Of a DNA stretch of 64,000 nt, positions 17,197 to 26,236 are shown piece by piece; positions within the stretch are counted from its first letter, which is position 1; each line of letters starts with the position of its first letter. The position numbers and the translations under genes were made by a program. The DNA comes from Alterisphingorhabdus sp038748365 (GTDB lineage Bacteria; Pseudomonadota; Alphaproteobacteria; Sphingomonadales; Sphingomonadaceae): assembly GCA_038748365.1 (NCBI GenBank), contig JBCDIZ010000003.1:124001-188000 (forward strand), written 5' to 3'. Below the pieces are notes generated by a model that searched no databases, was not told the origin of the DNA, and saw only the letters and a list, made by a program, of their open reading frames with translations.

Positions 17197-17769
17197 TTAA
17201 TTGCTGCTATCGTCGCGCTGAGGTACGGTGAAGCTGCCGCTGACCCGGCCATTGCGCGAGTTCACATTATTGGCGCCGCCGCCCGATGCCCTACCGTCAA
17301 TGCTGGTCAGACCTGTGGTGAGATCAATCACCAGCCGCTCGCCATTCAGCGTATCACCGGCGCGGTTCAGGCGGACATTGCCGATCATGGTGATAATGCG
17401 CCGGTCAAGATCATAGATCGCGCTCTGGCCGCGTGCATTGGTATCGCCCTTGCTGACGGTGACACCGCCAAGCGCATCAATCCGCTGAATATCGGTGCTG
17501 CCAACATCACGAAACGCCACCGTGACGCGCGACGCTACCAGATTGAGGCCAGCCTGATCGATGGTAACACCGCCGCTGAGCACCACCCGGTCCTGTCGGT
17601 TTTGCAACTCAATCCGCCCCGCGTTGAAGTCTACCGGAGCATTGCTGTTATGGGTGAACAGCGACTGGGCATTGCCGTCACCGGGAAGGGCAAGCATCAA
17701 CGCCGCACCGGCAATAGCCGCAAGGGCAAACAGGGGTTTAGCGCTTGTCATGATCTTTGTGCCTTTCAT
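17197..17769 (-). CDS. lptA: LPS transport periplasmic protein LptA
   Basis: A 190-residue periplasmic OstA/LptA-fold protein that bridges inner and outer membrane for LPS. A signal peptide covers about residues 7-34 (hydrophobic LFALAAIAGAALMLAL, cleavage after NAQ). The beta-jellyroll follows (VDFNAGRIELQNRQDRVVLSGGV). The C-terminus is a Gly/Asn-rich tail. ATG at 17769 overlaps the lptC stop (ATGA); ATG at 17751 is a possible alternative start that would leave a cleaner signal peptide. Confidence 0.9.
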   Translation of the reverse strand: MKGTKIMTSAKPLFALAAIAGAALMLALPGDGNAQSLFTHNSNAPVDFNAGRIELQNRQDRVVLSGGVTIDQAGLNLVASRVTVAFRDVGSTDIQRIDALGGVTVSKGDTNARGQSAIYDLDRRIITMIGNVRLNRAGDTLNGERLVIDLTTGLTSIDGRASGGGANNVNSRNGRVSGSFTVPQRDDSSN

Positions 17770-18404
17770 CTAAGCTGCCCCTGCTGAATCCGCATTTTTG
17801 CATTGCCTACCAATGTCACTGTCCGCTGCTCCAGATCGGCGTTGAGCTGATCGGCGCTGAATGTGCCTACCGCTGTGCGACCGCTCACCGCCCCTCGGCT
17901 TTGCAACGTGCGGCCCTTCAGATCAACATCAACATCGCGGGTAATCATACGATAGCCATTGGCGGCATTGAAGCGAATGGGACCATCGATCCGTACCGTT
18001 TCGGCTTCCATATCATAGCTGCCCTCATTGGCATCCAACGTACCTGGCCCAGATCCGAGCAGGATGCGTGCAGTCAGGTCTTTCAATTCGACCACCGGCA
18101 CATCCGAGCTGCGCTGCACCGCGCTACCCGCCTTAAGCGAGAAGGGCCGCCCCTTGCTATCCTTGCCGCGATAAAGCGCATCAGTGACCCGCATCCGTTC
18201 ATTGGCAATCTCTACAGTGTCTTTGTCGAGCAGAAAGCTGAGCTCCGAGCGCTGCACCAATGGTGCCAGAACCAGAAAGGCAGCCAACGCGCCAATGGCA
18301 AGTGGCAATACGCGCTGCAACAGCCGCACTATCGTATCATGCTGGCTACCGGGAGCAGCGAATATCTGGCGGCGGTTGCGCTGCTGATCTGCCCTTTGGG
18401 TCAT
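17766..18404 (-). CDS. lptC: LPS export system protein LptC
   Basis: A 212-residue bitopic inner-membrane protein. The N-terminal basic segment is followed by one membrane helix near residues 30-50 (LPLAIGALAAFLVLAPLV). The periplasmic jellyroll carries the family-like ERMRVTDALYRGKDSKGRPF and repeated strands ending near the C-terminus (GNAKMRIQQG). LptC passes LPS from LptBFG to LptA. The overlap with lptA and adjacency to lptB support the call more strongly than sequence alone, because LptC is poorly conserved. Confidence 0.9.
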   Translation of the reverse strand: MTQRADQQRNRRQIFAAPGSQHDTIVRLLQRVLPLAIGALAAFLVLAPLVQRSELSFLLDKDTVEIANERMRVTDALYRGKDSKGRPFSLKAGSAVQRSSDVPVVELKDLTARILLGSGPGTLDANEGSYDMEAETVRIDGPIRFNAANGYRMITRDVDVDLKGRTLQSRGAVSGRTAVGTFSADQLNADLEQRTVTLVGNAKMRIQQGQLR

Positions 18405-18456
18405 AAAATATCCATGCGGGCCGGCGTGATTACCAGCGCTCTGCTAGGTGTAGATA

Positions 18457-19074
18457 TTAGCTATGGGCGAAAATATCAATTTCCGGCCAGCCAATAATGT
18501 CCAGTTCGGCACGATGCGGCAGAAAATCGAAGCAGGCCTGGGCAATGTCCAGACGCTTCTCGCGTACCAGCCGCTCGGTCAGCTTGTCGCGCAGATCGTG
18601 CAGAAAACGCACATCGCTGGCGGCATAATCGCATTGCGCTTCGCTCAGTTCCGACGCGCCCCAGTCGCTCGACTGCTGCTGTTTGGAAATGTCCTTGCCC
18701 AGCATCTCACGCACCAGTTCTTTCAACCCATGGCGATCGGTATAGGTGCGCACCAGTCGCGAGGCGATTTTGGTGCAGAAGACCGGCTCGGCCATCACGC
18801 CAAGATAATATTTGATCGCAGCCAGATCGAAGCGACCAAAATGATAGAGCTTGGTGCGATTGGGGTCAGCCAGAACCGCTTTGAGATTAGGCGCGGCGAA
18901 ATCGCTGTCGGGGGCAAAACGGATCAGATGTTCATCCCCGCTGCCATCGCTGATCTGCACCAGACACAGGCGGTCGCGCGGGGTAATCAAACCCATAGTC
19001 TCGGTATCAACCGCCAACGCGCCTTCCCCCAGCGCGTCCGCCGGAATATCTTCTTCATGTAAATGTACAGCCAT
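18457..19074 (-). CDS. Ribonuclease D family 3'-5' exonuclease
   Basis: A 205-residue DEDDy exonuclease domain protein, shorter than E. coli RNase D because it lacks HRDC domains, as is usual in alphaproteobacteria. Exo I is DTETMG (Asp23, Glu25). Exo II lies in LYHFGRFDLAA and Exo III in CDYAASDVRFL, which supplies the catalytic Tyr and Asp. It probably trims stable RNA or tRNA 3' ends. It precedes lptC by about 50 bases and follows the TerC gene by 18 bases, so it may share their transcript. Confidence 0.92.
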   Translation of the reverse strand: MAVHLHEEDIPADALGEGALAVDTETMGLITPRDRLCLVQISDGSGDEHLIRFAPDSDFAAPNLKAVLADPNRTKLYHFGRFDLAAIKYYLGVMAEPVFCTKIASRLVRTYTDRHGLKELVREMLGKDISKQQQSSDWGASELSEAQCDYAASDVRFLHDLRDKLTERLVREKRLDIAQACFDFLPHRAELDIIGWPEIDIFAHS

Positions 19075-19092
19075 GTGTTGCTCGCCCCGTTA

Positions 19093-19908
19093 TTATTCTT
19101 TTTCTGATTCTGATGCGCTGATGTCATCCGGCACACCCGCCGCACGCGGCACCATGCCCCGCCTTTTGCGGCGAGCATCGCGCGCCAATATGTTGAGAAA
19201 CTCGACCAACGCCGAAAACGCCATAGCACCATAAATGACTTCTTTCGGCACATGAAAGCCAAAGCCATCGGCGATCAGGCTGGCGCCAATCATAAACAGA
19301 AACGCCAAGGCCAGCATCACCACTGTCGGGTTCTGTTCAAGAAAGCGTGCCAGCGGGCCAGCCGAGACCAGCATAACCGTCACCGCGACAATCACCGCAA
19401 TGACCATGATGACGATATGGTCGGTCATACCGACAGCGGTAATGATCGAGTCGAGCGAGAACACCAGATCAAGCATGATGATCTGGCTGATCGCGGCGGC
19501 AAAGCCGATCTCGACCTTGTTCTGCACCTCGGCCATGTCGTCCATTGCCGGATCATAATCGACATTGTGGTGGATTTCCTTGGTCGCCTTCCACACCAGA
19601 AAAAGGCCACCAGCGATCAGGATCATATCGCGCCAGGAAAAGCCATGGCCAAAGGCAGTGAAAACCGGCGTTGTCAGCTGGACGATGACGAACACCAGGC
19701 TGAGCAGCACCAATCTGAGCCCCAAGGCCAGGCCGATACCGATGAGCCGTGCCTTTGGGCGGATTGCTTCAGGCAACTTGTTGGTGATGATCGAAATGAA
19801 GATCAGATTATCGATCCCCAAAACCACTTCCATGGCGATCAGAGCCGCCAGTGCCGCCCAAGCGGCAGGTTCTGCGAAAATACCGAATGTCGCGGCCATA
19901 TCGAACAT
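19093..19908 (-). CDS. TerC family integral membrane protein
   Basis: A 271-residue polytopic membrane protein with about seven hydrophobic helices. It carries the TerC motifs MEVVLGIDNLIF near residue 27 and LDLVFSLDSIITAVGM near 145, each with the acidic residue thought to bind metal within the membrane. Family members (Alx, YkoY and TerC types) export manganese or support metallation of secreted proteins. A charged cytoplasmic C-terminus ends SASESEKE. No mntP-type riboswitch could be identified upstream. Confidence 0.9.
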   Translation of the reverse strand: MFDMAATFGIFAEPAAWAALAALIAMEVVLGIDNLIFISIITNKLPEAIRPKARLIGIGLALGLRLVLLSLVFVIVQLTTPVFTAFGHGFSWRDMILIAGGLFLVWKATKEIHHNVDYDPAMDDMAEVQNKVEIGFAAAISQIIMLDLVFSLDSIITAVGMTDHIVIMVIAVIVAVTVMLVSAGPLARFLEQNPTVVMLALAFLFMIGASLIADGFGFHVPKEVIYGAMAFSALVEFLNILARDARRKRRGMVPRAAGVPDDISASESEKE

Positions 19909-20378
19909 GGCGTTCCCTTGCCCAATTGCTACGCTGCTGGCAAGCGTGATAGCGCACTAGCGACAAAGCAGGGGATAAAGCACAGTAAGTTCGTGATGTA
20001 AAACTGCGTCGTATTGGGGCTAGGCTTTGGCCTCATTTCCGGAGACAATTTTTGATAGAAGCAGTCTATGGCACAGAAGCTTTAGATTTTAACCACGCAA
20101 TAAGCAGCAAAACTGCAACATTGATTTGTTAAACTATTCGCGCATGAGGGTTTTTTGCGGTATAGAGAGTCGCAAACGCCAAATATGGGCATAGATACGG
20201 GGAAATTCGTTCCGAGAATAAAATATCGCGCTAATATCCGTCACATGTCTGAATACATCAGGCATAGTGGCAAATTTGTAATGATTTGAGGGTATATCTC
20301 CCTCTGGTAAATCCTTCCCGGCGTCCCGGAAGTTTTGCTGAATATGGTTGGGGCGGACTTGAAAGTGACGAAGAGATT
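19909..20378 (+). other. 470-base divergent intergenic region, leader of the cold-shock gene
   Basis: It separates TerC (minus) from the double cold-shock-domain gene (plus). It is AT-richer than its surroundings from about 20040 to 20280. No supported ORF, tRNA or strong hairpin was found. The size fits a long 5' untranslated leader, which cold-shock mRNAs often have, but no -35/-10 pair could be fixed. An in-frame TTG at 20286 would extend the protein by 31 residues unlike the family. Confidence 0.35.
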
Positions 20379-21122
20379 ATGGGTTTTGACAGAGGGCGTC
20401 GTGGCCGGGGCCGGGACAAGCGGGACGGATTTGGCGAGGACAGTTTTGACGGCTTCCCACCGCCCGGTGGCGATTTTGGTGGCGGCTTTGACAATCGCGG
20501 TGGCGGTTTTGATAATCGCGGCGGTGGCGGCGGTTATGACAATCGGCGCGGCGGTGGCGGCTTTGACGGTGGCCAAGGCGGCGGCGGTTTCAACCGTGGC
20601 GGCGGCGGTGGTGGCCGCGGCGGCGGCATGCCGGCCCAGGTCGTTGGTGAAGGCACCGGCACAGTAAAATTCTTCAACAGCAACAAAGGCTTTGGCTTTA
20701 TCCAGCGTGATGGCGGTGGCGATGATGTCTTCGTGCATATCAGCGCGGTAGAACGCGCCGGACTGGAAGGTCTGGCAGAAGGCCAGAAACTGGAATTCAC
20801 CCTGATCGATCGCGGCGGCAAGGTTTCCGCCAGCGACCTGAAAATCGACGGTGAGGTTATTCCGGTTGAAAGCAAGCCAGCGCCACCACAGCGCGAACTC
20901 ACCGGCGAACGCGCCAGCGGCACGGTAAAATTCTTCAACGCGATGAAAGGCTTCGGCTTTATCCAGCGCGACGATGGTGAGGCTGATGCTTTTGTCCATA
21001 TCTCTGCCGTCGAACGCTCGGGGATGCACGGCCTGAATGAAGGCGACCGGTTGGACTTCGATCTGGAAGTCGATCGTCGCGGCAAATATTCTGCGGTCAA
21101 TCTGGTTGCCAAGGCAGAATAG
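20379..21122 (+). CDS. Double cold-shock-domain protein with Gly/Asp-rich N-terminus
   Basis: A 247-residue nucleic-acid-binding protein. Two cold-shock domains are present, near residues 88-157 and 178-247. Each has RNP1 KGFGFIQRD and RNP2 (VFVHIS or AFVHIS) intact, followed by an ERxG turn. Residues 1 to about 85 are low-complexity, rich in Gly, Asp, Arg, Asn and Phe (repeats of FDNRGGG type), like an RGG RNA-binding arm. Double-CSD proteins are common in alphaproteobacteria and act as RNA chaperones or antiterminators. The long N-terminal RGG-like arm is less usual. The ATG has a weak purine-rich GAAGAGA just upstream. A clear terminator follows. Confidence 0.9.
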   Translation: MGFDRGRRGRGRDKRDGFGEDSFDGFPPPGGDFGGGFDNRGGGFDNRGGGGGYDNRRGGGGFDGGQGGGGFNRGGGGGGRGGGMPAQVVGEGTGTVKFFNSNKGFGFIQRDGGGDDVFVHISAVERAGLEGLAEGQKLEFTLIDRGGKVSASDLKIDGEVIPVESKPAPPQRELTGERASGTVKFFNAMKGFGFIQRDDGEADAFVHISAVERSGMHGLNEGDRLDFDLEVDRRGKYSAVNLVAKAE

Positions 21123-21160
21123 GCACATCGCCTAACGGATTAAAGCAATACATTAAAAAG

Positions 21161-21192
21161 GGCCGCTGATTACTCTTCAGCGACCTTTTTTT
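21161..21192 (+). terminator. Rho-independent terminator of the cold-shock gene
   Basis: Stem GGCCGCTGA / TCAGCGACC with a 7-base loop is followed by seven T. It lies 38 bases after the stop. Confidence 0.85.
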
Positions 21193-21256
21193 CTTTGCCG
21201 AAAGCATTTTCCGATTTTGCAAGAAGCCTCATTCCTGTCCTGACAGGCATCAAACG

Positions 21257-21286
21257 CAAAAAGGGCGCCCCTAAGGACGCCCTTTT
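21257..21286 (-). terminator. Rho-independent terminator of the autotransporter gene
   Basis: Stem AAAAGGGCG / CGCCCTTTT. On the minus strand the hairpin is followed by a T-run, and it begins about 25 bases beyond the autotransporter stop. Its plus-strand side also has T-rich sequence, so it may work both ways. Confidence 0.8.
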
Positions 21287-21311
21287 ATTTGGTCCGTTGC
21301 TCGATTGCTTA

Positions 21312-24300
21312 TCAGAAACGAATACGTATGGTTCCAGAGTAAGCTTGGTTCTGAAAATCCGAGCGGCCGATAGTGGTCTCGGCAGAAAGGCCAATCGTAA
21401 TATAATCCGTCACATAATTCAGACCGATACCGCCTTCGACCCAATTGCTATCATCCGAAGCAATCGCGAAAGGCGCAAGTCCACCAGCACCACCAACGAA
21501 ATTGGCACCGAATGTCGCATCACGATCCAGGAAGTCATGGACATAATCCGCACGAATCCATGGACGGAAGCTACTGCCCGGTTTCGCGGTTGCGGTCACA
21601 CCAATACGACCTTGCAGCGTTTCAAACGCATCACGGTCAATATCCAAAGCAGGCGCGCCGCCTGTTTCCTGAAGGTCAGTGAAGCTAACCGACTGGAAGT
21701 TCAGAGCTGCACGTGGGCGCAGTAGGATCGTCTTGGTGGTGAAGTCCTTCGAAACACCGATTTCTGCGGTGTAAGCAAAGCTGTCATCGTCGCTTCTCAG
21801 ATTGAAGCTATTGGTACCGATGGTAACCGTACGCAGGGTTTCTGCACTATAGCTACCGATACCGATCTGCGTATCGAAGGTAATACCCGAGTTGGTGCGA
21901 TAAGCACCGTAAATGGTACCTTGCAGCAACTGGCCCTGTGCTTGTTGAGCACCCTGTGAAGTACCATCAACATCGCTATAGGATAGTGAAATACCGAAAA
22001 CGCTGTTGTCGTCAGGTAGATATTCCAGGCCGCCGGCTAGGAAGAAGCCATCAAACTGGTCATCACGTGTTGTAATCGCAGCGGGCATACCAACACCCTC
22101 ACCTTCGAGAAAACCACCCGACAGGAACAATGCAAAATTCGAAGACAAGCCAGAATTCTCATTCACGCTTTCTTCTGCATCCTGCGCTGCTGTCGCCGCC
22201 GCGAAAGCGCCCTGTGTCGGCAGCCCCATAGATGCAGCCGATGCGAGCTGGATAGCAGATCCGTTCATCGCAACCGTACCGCCGCGATCAGTATCAAAAG
22301 CACTTGCAAGACGGTTACGGTAGAAACCAGTCATGCTGTTCAGCATCATCTCGGCAATGCTTAGATTGGTTGTCTCTGTCGCCGGTGCCAGGCCTTCCAG
22401 AGTCGCACCAAGCGTTGCGGCATCGGCCAATTCGGTGAAGCTGTAAATGTCACCAAATTGTGTCAGACCGTTAGCACGGTTCTGATCCAGAAGAGCAGCA
22501 TAGCTGTTCTGTACAGCTGATGTGCGATCAACCACAGACGCATAGGAACTGACATTGAGGATCAGGTTAACCGAGCTAATACCGGTCATTTCATCAACAA
22601 CCGTCTCAAACGTGGTACCAAGCACAGCACTGCTAAAGTCAGAGCTGAAACTGTTGGTTACTTCACCTTCCGCAGTAGCCACTGTGAAAGTGTCGCCATT
22701 GTTGAACAGGAATTGCCCAACCTGATTGATCGCGACATTGCCACCCAGATCAAGATTGCCGCTTGCACCAGCTTCTGTACCTTCCTGAGCAACAACCTGC
22801 AGTAAATCCGAATTGCCCGCAGCGTCAATGTCGAGCGCATAGGTACTACCCGATGCGAGGATAACATTGCCCTGAACTGTTAGCGTACCAACCGCGCCAT
22901 CGCCTCCTGGCGAGATGGTACCAGCAATACTGGTCAGGAAAGGCGTCTGCACGGTGCCCGTACCACTGAGGGTACCTGCAAAGAGACTATAGTCATTAAT
23001 CGAAGACAAAGCCCCATCGACATTGACCGTACCGCCCATCTGTGTTGTACCAAGCCATGTGAACAGGTCGCCATCAGAGGTGATATTAAGGCCAGCTTCA
23101 CCCATGATAGTGAGCCGGTCAATTGTAACTTCGCTGCTGAGTGTAGTCGTGCCTGCATTGGACAGAGTGACGTCAAAATAGCGGCCATCGACACCATTAG
23201 CTATGTCAGGATCAATATTGTCCGGCACGAAACCTGTTGCGCCAGGAAGACCATTGGCCAATGTCGGCGCTGGCAAAGTTAGCGGCGCCTCATCCATGTC
23301 GCCATCTTCAGCCGTAGCATTATCGGTACTCGCGCCGTCTGTGTCACTGGATTGAGCAACAATCGTACCCTCGGCAGCACCAGAAATAGCATCACCTTCA
23401 CCATCGCGGCTTAGAGTTCCAGTACCGCGAAAATTGCCAAAACCTGTAGCAGCCGCAAGTGCCGCTTCGTCTATTTCTTGCTCAGAGCTCTCACTTGTTC
23501 CTGCGGCATCTGCCAAATTGGCCTCACCGCGATTATTCGATGTCGCAGAGTCTGCCACGATAGCTGCACCATTGGCTGGGGCAGCTGCTGGCGGATCTTC
23601 GGGCTGTGGTGTGGTATCAAAGGTTTCACCTGTGGACAGATCGGTACAATTGCTGCGCCCAAATACAGCTGTGATGATGCCTTCCGCACAAACCTGACCA
23701 AAGTCACCTGCTGTACCAGCGGGTCCTTCTTCGGGTGTTGTTGGAATGCCATTAATGACATTGCCCTCGGAGTCGATAATACGATAGGCTGGATCAAGTA
23801 ATGTTACCCAATGACTAGCATCTTCCCAATCACCATCGCCGCCATTTGTACCGACATAACGATAGGGATTTACCTCAGCGATATACTGCCAATAAAGATA
23901 AAGTGGCTGATAAAAGCTGGTCGTTCCTAAAGCACTGAAGGGCACGTTCAAACGACGTGAGCCGCCTGACAGGACGCCGATAGCCAGATCTTCATCGGCT
24001 AAACCATTTTCCGCATCAAGTATCAACGGACTGCCGGAATCACCTCCTGCGGTGATTCCTTCGTTTGGGCGAGCGCCATCACGCAAAATATTAAAATCAC
24101 CGGCGGTGTTGCCGTCCTGACTATCAAAATCAGTGATGTAAAGATTCTGAGGTAGCAAGCCATCGCTAGCACTAAAAAACGGATCTGCAGCATTGAGCGC
24201 GTCATCGACATCGTCCAGTGATGCCAGAGCGCCAAGAACATTCTCAGCAGCTCTGCGACGGAAATCAATACCCTCAACTGCTCCGTCAAAGGCGTTACCT

Positions 24301-24920
24301 GTCCCGCCATAACCTGTCTGCGTTACGTTATAGCCGGTGCCAGTTACTGGATCGATGCTCTCTGGTGTCGGAAGCGCAGAAAATAGCAATGCCCATGTAG
24401 GAACACCAGTAGCAGGTCTATCAAGGGTCGCAACCGCAATATCTGCTTCAAAAAAGCCACCGGATCCGGGAAAGAGAGTGTTGATACTGTCTTCAAGCGA
24501 ACGTGGATCATATTGTATCTGACTGATATTATAGACGAAAAGATCAGGATTGGATGCGCTGCTGCCAAACCAGCTTATCAATCCAGGAAATGCATCAACT
24601 TCAAAAGCGACCGCTGCACGCTGTATTACTCCATCATAATCGCTTTCCGGGCGATCATTAACACAATGCGCTGCGAACAGAAATGCACGTGGATTGATAA
24701 GGCTTCCGGTACAAATGCCAATGCCACCTTCGCCAGGCGTGTTGGTGATGATGATACCAACGCCATTAACGCCACCTTCTTCATCAACGATTGCGTCGCT
24801 ATCAGTTGTCTCATTCGGCACAATGGCCATTGCCGGGGATGCCGCCAGCATTGCGGCCATTACTGTCGTTGCGGCGCTCGCGCGAAAACCGCGAACACAA
24901 TTCGCACGTGATTTTGTCAT
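21312..24920 (-). CDS. Autotransporter serine protease (S1 passenger plus beta-barrel)
   Basis: A 1202-residue type Va secreted protein. Residues 1 to about 32 are a signal peptide (basic start, Ala/Met-rich core, cleavage after SPAMA). A chymotrypsin-like domain follows with a full triad: His85 in LFAAHCVND, Asp160 in ADIAVATLD and Ser295 in AGGDSGSP. Residues about 430-560 are a Ser/Asp/Glu/Ala-rich linker. Then come beta-helix passenger repeats (GTLSGTGTV, GTISPGG, GTLTVQGN). The last ~280 residues form the barrel, ending in the aromatic-terminated strand GTIRIRF that BamA recognises. An alpha-helical plug segment precedes the barrel. The role is unknown; candidates are nutrient proteolysis or surface shaving. 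It is monocistronic with its own terminator. Confidence 0.93.
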   Translation of the reverse strand: MTKSRANCVRGFRASAATTVMAAMLAASPAMAIVPNETTDSDAIVDEEGGVNGVGIIITNTPGEGGIGICTGSLINPRAFLFAAHCVNDRPESDYDGVIQRAAVAFEVDAFPGLISWFGSSASNPDLFVYNISQIQYDPRSLEDSINTLFPGSGGFFEADIAVATLDRPATGVPTWALLFSALPTPESIDPVTGTGYNVTQTGYGGTGNAFDGAVEGIDFRRRAAENVLGALASLDDVDDALNAADPFFSASDGLLPQNLYITDFDSQDGNTAGDFNILRDGARPNEGITAGGDSGSPLILDAENGLADEDLAIGVLSGGSRRLNVPFSALGTTSFYQPLYLYWQYIAEVNPYRYVGTNGGDGDWEDASHWVTLLDPAYRIIDSEGNVINGIPTTPEEGPAGTAGDFGQVCAEGIITAVFGRSNCTDLSTGETFDTTPQPEDPPAAAPANGAAIVADSATSNNRGEANLADAAGTSESSEQEIDEAALAAATGFGNFRGTGTLSRDGEGDAISGAAEGTIVAQSSDTDGASTDNATAEDGDMDEAPLTLPAPTLANGLPGATGFVPDNIDPDIANGVDGRYFDVTLSNAGTTTLSSEVTIDRLTIMGEAGLNITSDGDLFTWLGTTQMGGTVNVDGALSSINDYSLFAGTLSGTGTVQTPFLTSIAGTISPGGDGAVGTLTVQGNVILASGSTYALDIDAAGNSDLLQVVAQEGTEAGASGNLDLGGNVAINQVGQFLFNNGDTFTVATAEGEVTNSFSSDFSSAVLGTTFETVVDEMTGISSVNLILNVSSYASVVDRTSAVQNSYAALLDQNRANGLTQFGDIYSFTELADAATLGATLEGLAPATETTNLSIAEMMLNSMTGFYRNRLASAFDTDRGGTVAMNGSAIQLASAASMGLPTQGAFAAATAAQDAEESVNENSGLSSNFALFLSGGFLEGEGVGMPAAITTRDDQFDGFFLAGGLEYLPDDNSVFGISLSYSDVDGTSQGAQQAQGQLLQGTIYGAYRTNSGITFDTQIGIGSYSAETLRTVTIGTNSFNLRSDDDSFAYTAEIGVSKDFTTKTILLRPRAALNFQSVSFTDLQETGGAPALDIDRDAFETLQGRIGVTATAKPGSSFRPWIRADYVHDFLDRDATFGANFVGGAGGLAPFAIASDDSNWVEGGIGLNYVTDYITIGLSAETTIGRSDFQNQAYSGTIRIRF

Positions 24921-25031
24921 GATTCTTCCCTTTTGCTTACTCGCTCCTGCTGGCGAAATTGGAGGGTTTGGCGGCAGGAAACAAGGTCCAAATCAGATCA
25001 AAAATACAATTTCATGACATTTTTACTGCGT

Positions 25032-25161
25032 GTTGCGTAATAGAAACACATCCTATTTGGATATTGTTCGCCTCTACCATGGCAATAAGGCTTAAAATGC
25101 AGGCATTTAGACAGGTTATTCCAAATCACATGACCTAGAGAACCATTTCTATTACGCAACG
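25032..25161. repeat. Perfect 15-bp inverted repeat, arms 100 bp apart
   Basis: GTTGCGTAATAGAAA at 25032-25046 recurs exactly inverted as TTTCTATTACGCAAC at 25147-25161. The right arm touches the 3' end of dps and the left arm lies in the promoter region of the autotransporter gene. They could be ends of a 130-bp miniature element or paired operator sites. Confidence 0.75.
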
Positions 25162-25167
25162 ATATGA

Positions 25168-25629
25168 TCAGCTGACAGATTCTGCCAAAAACCAAGCTCG
25201 ACGCTCGGCTTGGTCGGTCCAATCGTCGATTATTCCATCAGTCGCATTGTCACCGGCGTCGCCAGCCAACGCCTTGGTTTCACGCAGACGAGTAATGATT
25301 GCGATATTGTCGTCGCGCAGTTCGCTGAGCATTGCATTGGCATCAACCGCTTCAGCATCATTGTCGGCAATGCCCTGCCTGCGAGCGATATCGCCAATCG
25401 ATGTCAGCGTGCGATAGCCGTTTTTGCGTACCCGCTCGGCAACGTCATCGGTTACGGCGAGAATTTCCGCGGCCTGCTCATCGAGCATAAGGTGGTAATC
25501 GCGGAAATGCGGGCCACTGACATGCCAGTGGAAATTCTTGGTCTTGAGAAACAGTGCGTAATAATCTGCCAGCAGGCCGTTCAGGGAATCTGCCAGGGCA
25601 GCTTTCGAGTTACTTGTGTGATTGGTCAT
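25168..25629 (-). CDS. dps: Dps/ferritin-like DNA-starvation protein
   Basis: A 153-residue four-helix protein that stores iron and protects DNA from oxidants as a 12-mer. The intersubunit ferroxidase site is complete with canonical spacing: His34, His46, Asp61 and Glu65, inside KNFHWHVSGPHFRDYHLMLDEQ. The start ATG 25629 is chosen because AGGAGG lies 5-10 bases upstream; the frame continues 11 codons further but without a ribosome site. The N-terminus (TNHTSNSKA) is short and has one Lys, so DNA binding may be weak. Next to it is the autotransporter on the same strand, after a 247-base gap. Confidence 0.96.
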   Translation of the reverse strand: MTNHTSNSKAALADSLNGLLADYYALFLKTKNFHWHVSGPHFRDYHLMLDEQAAEILAVTDDVAERVRKNGYRTLTSIGDIARRQGIADNDAEAVDANAMLSELRDDNIAIITRLRETKALAGDAGDNATDGIIDDWTDQAERRAWFLAESVS

Positions 25630-25997
25630 AATATCCTCCTGTGGAGCAAAGCCGCCATGCATGGCGACAGTCCAAAATCATGCAATTTATATAGGCAAGA
25701 TCACCCTATTTTCGAGACCACGAGCAGGTGATTATTCCACTTAGAGTGACCATGTTTTTCACTCACATAATCTGTTTATTGACGCAGATAGGAAGCCTGC
25801 CAAATGTCCCTTCTATTATGCTTCCTGCTTGACTTTCTCGCCAGAAACCATAAGGAGCGCCGTTCGAATGCGATGTGCCATTGTGCCTCGCAGAAATACT
25901 CGTCGAATCGATATCGGCTCTGCGTTTCCTGAAGTACAGGTTCGCACCAGGATAATCGGCCAGACGATACAGCAGATTTCTTTGAGGATGATACATC
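25630..25997. promoter_or_regulatory. Divergent dps / rpmG intergenic region with a perfect palindrome
   Basis: The 368-base gap separates dps (minus) from rpmG (plus). A 14-bp perfect palindrome, CGCCATGCATGGCG, is at 25653-25666, in the dps leader 24 bases upstream of its start codon. It is a candidate operator. No convincing ORF is present. Promoter boxes for either gene could not be assigned with confidence. Confidence 0.4.
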
Positions 25998-26165
25998 ATG
26001 GCCAAACCAGCCACCGTTAAAATCAAGCTTGTCAGCACCGCCGACACCGGCTTCTTCTACGTCACCAAGAAGAACCCGCGCAACATCACTGAAAAGATGA
26101 CTTTCCGCAAATATGACCCGGTTGCGAAAAAGCATGTCGAGTTCAAGGAAGCCAAGATCAAGTAA
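25998..26165 (+). CDS. rpmG: 50S ribosomal protein L33
   Basis: A 55-residue ribosomal protein of the large subunit. The sequence begins MAKPATVKIKLVSTADTGFF and continues with the family signature YVTKKNPRN and KYDPVAKKHV. It has no cysteine, so it is the zinc-independent form usual in alphaproteobacteria. GAGGA lies about 11 bases upstream of the ATG. A small hairpin AGACC-CTGA-GGTCT follows directly after the stop. Confidence 0.97.
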   Translation: MAKPATVKIKLVSTADTGFFYVTKKNPRNITEKMTFRKYDPVAKKHVEFKEAKIK

Positions 26166-26236
26166 TCGAGACCCTGAGGTCTAGCCTGTCAACCGGGTTC
26201 AGCCGCTATTCAATCCGTTACTGGCATAGATGCGGC

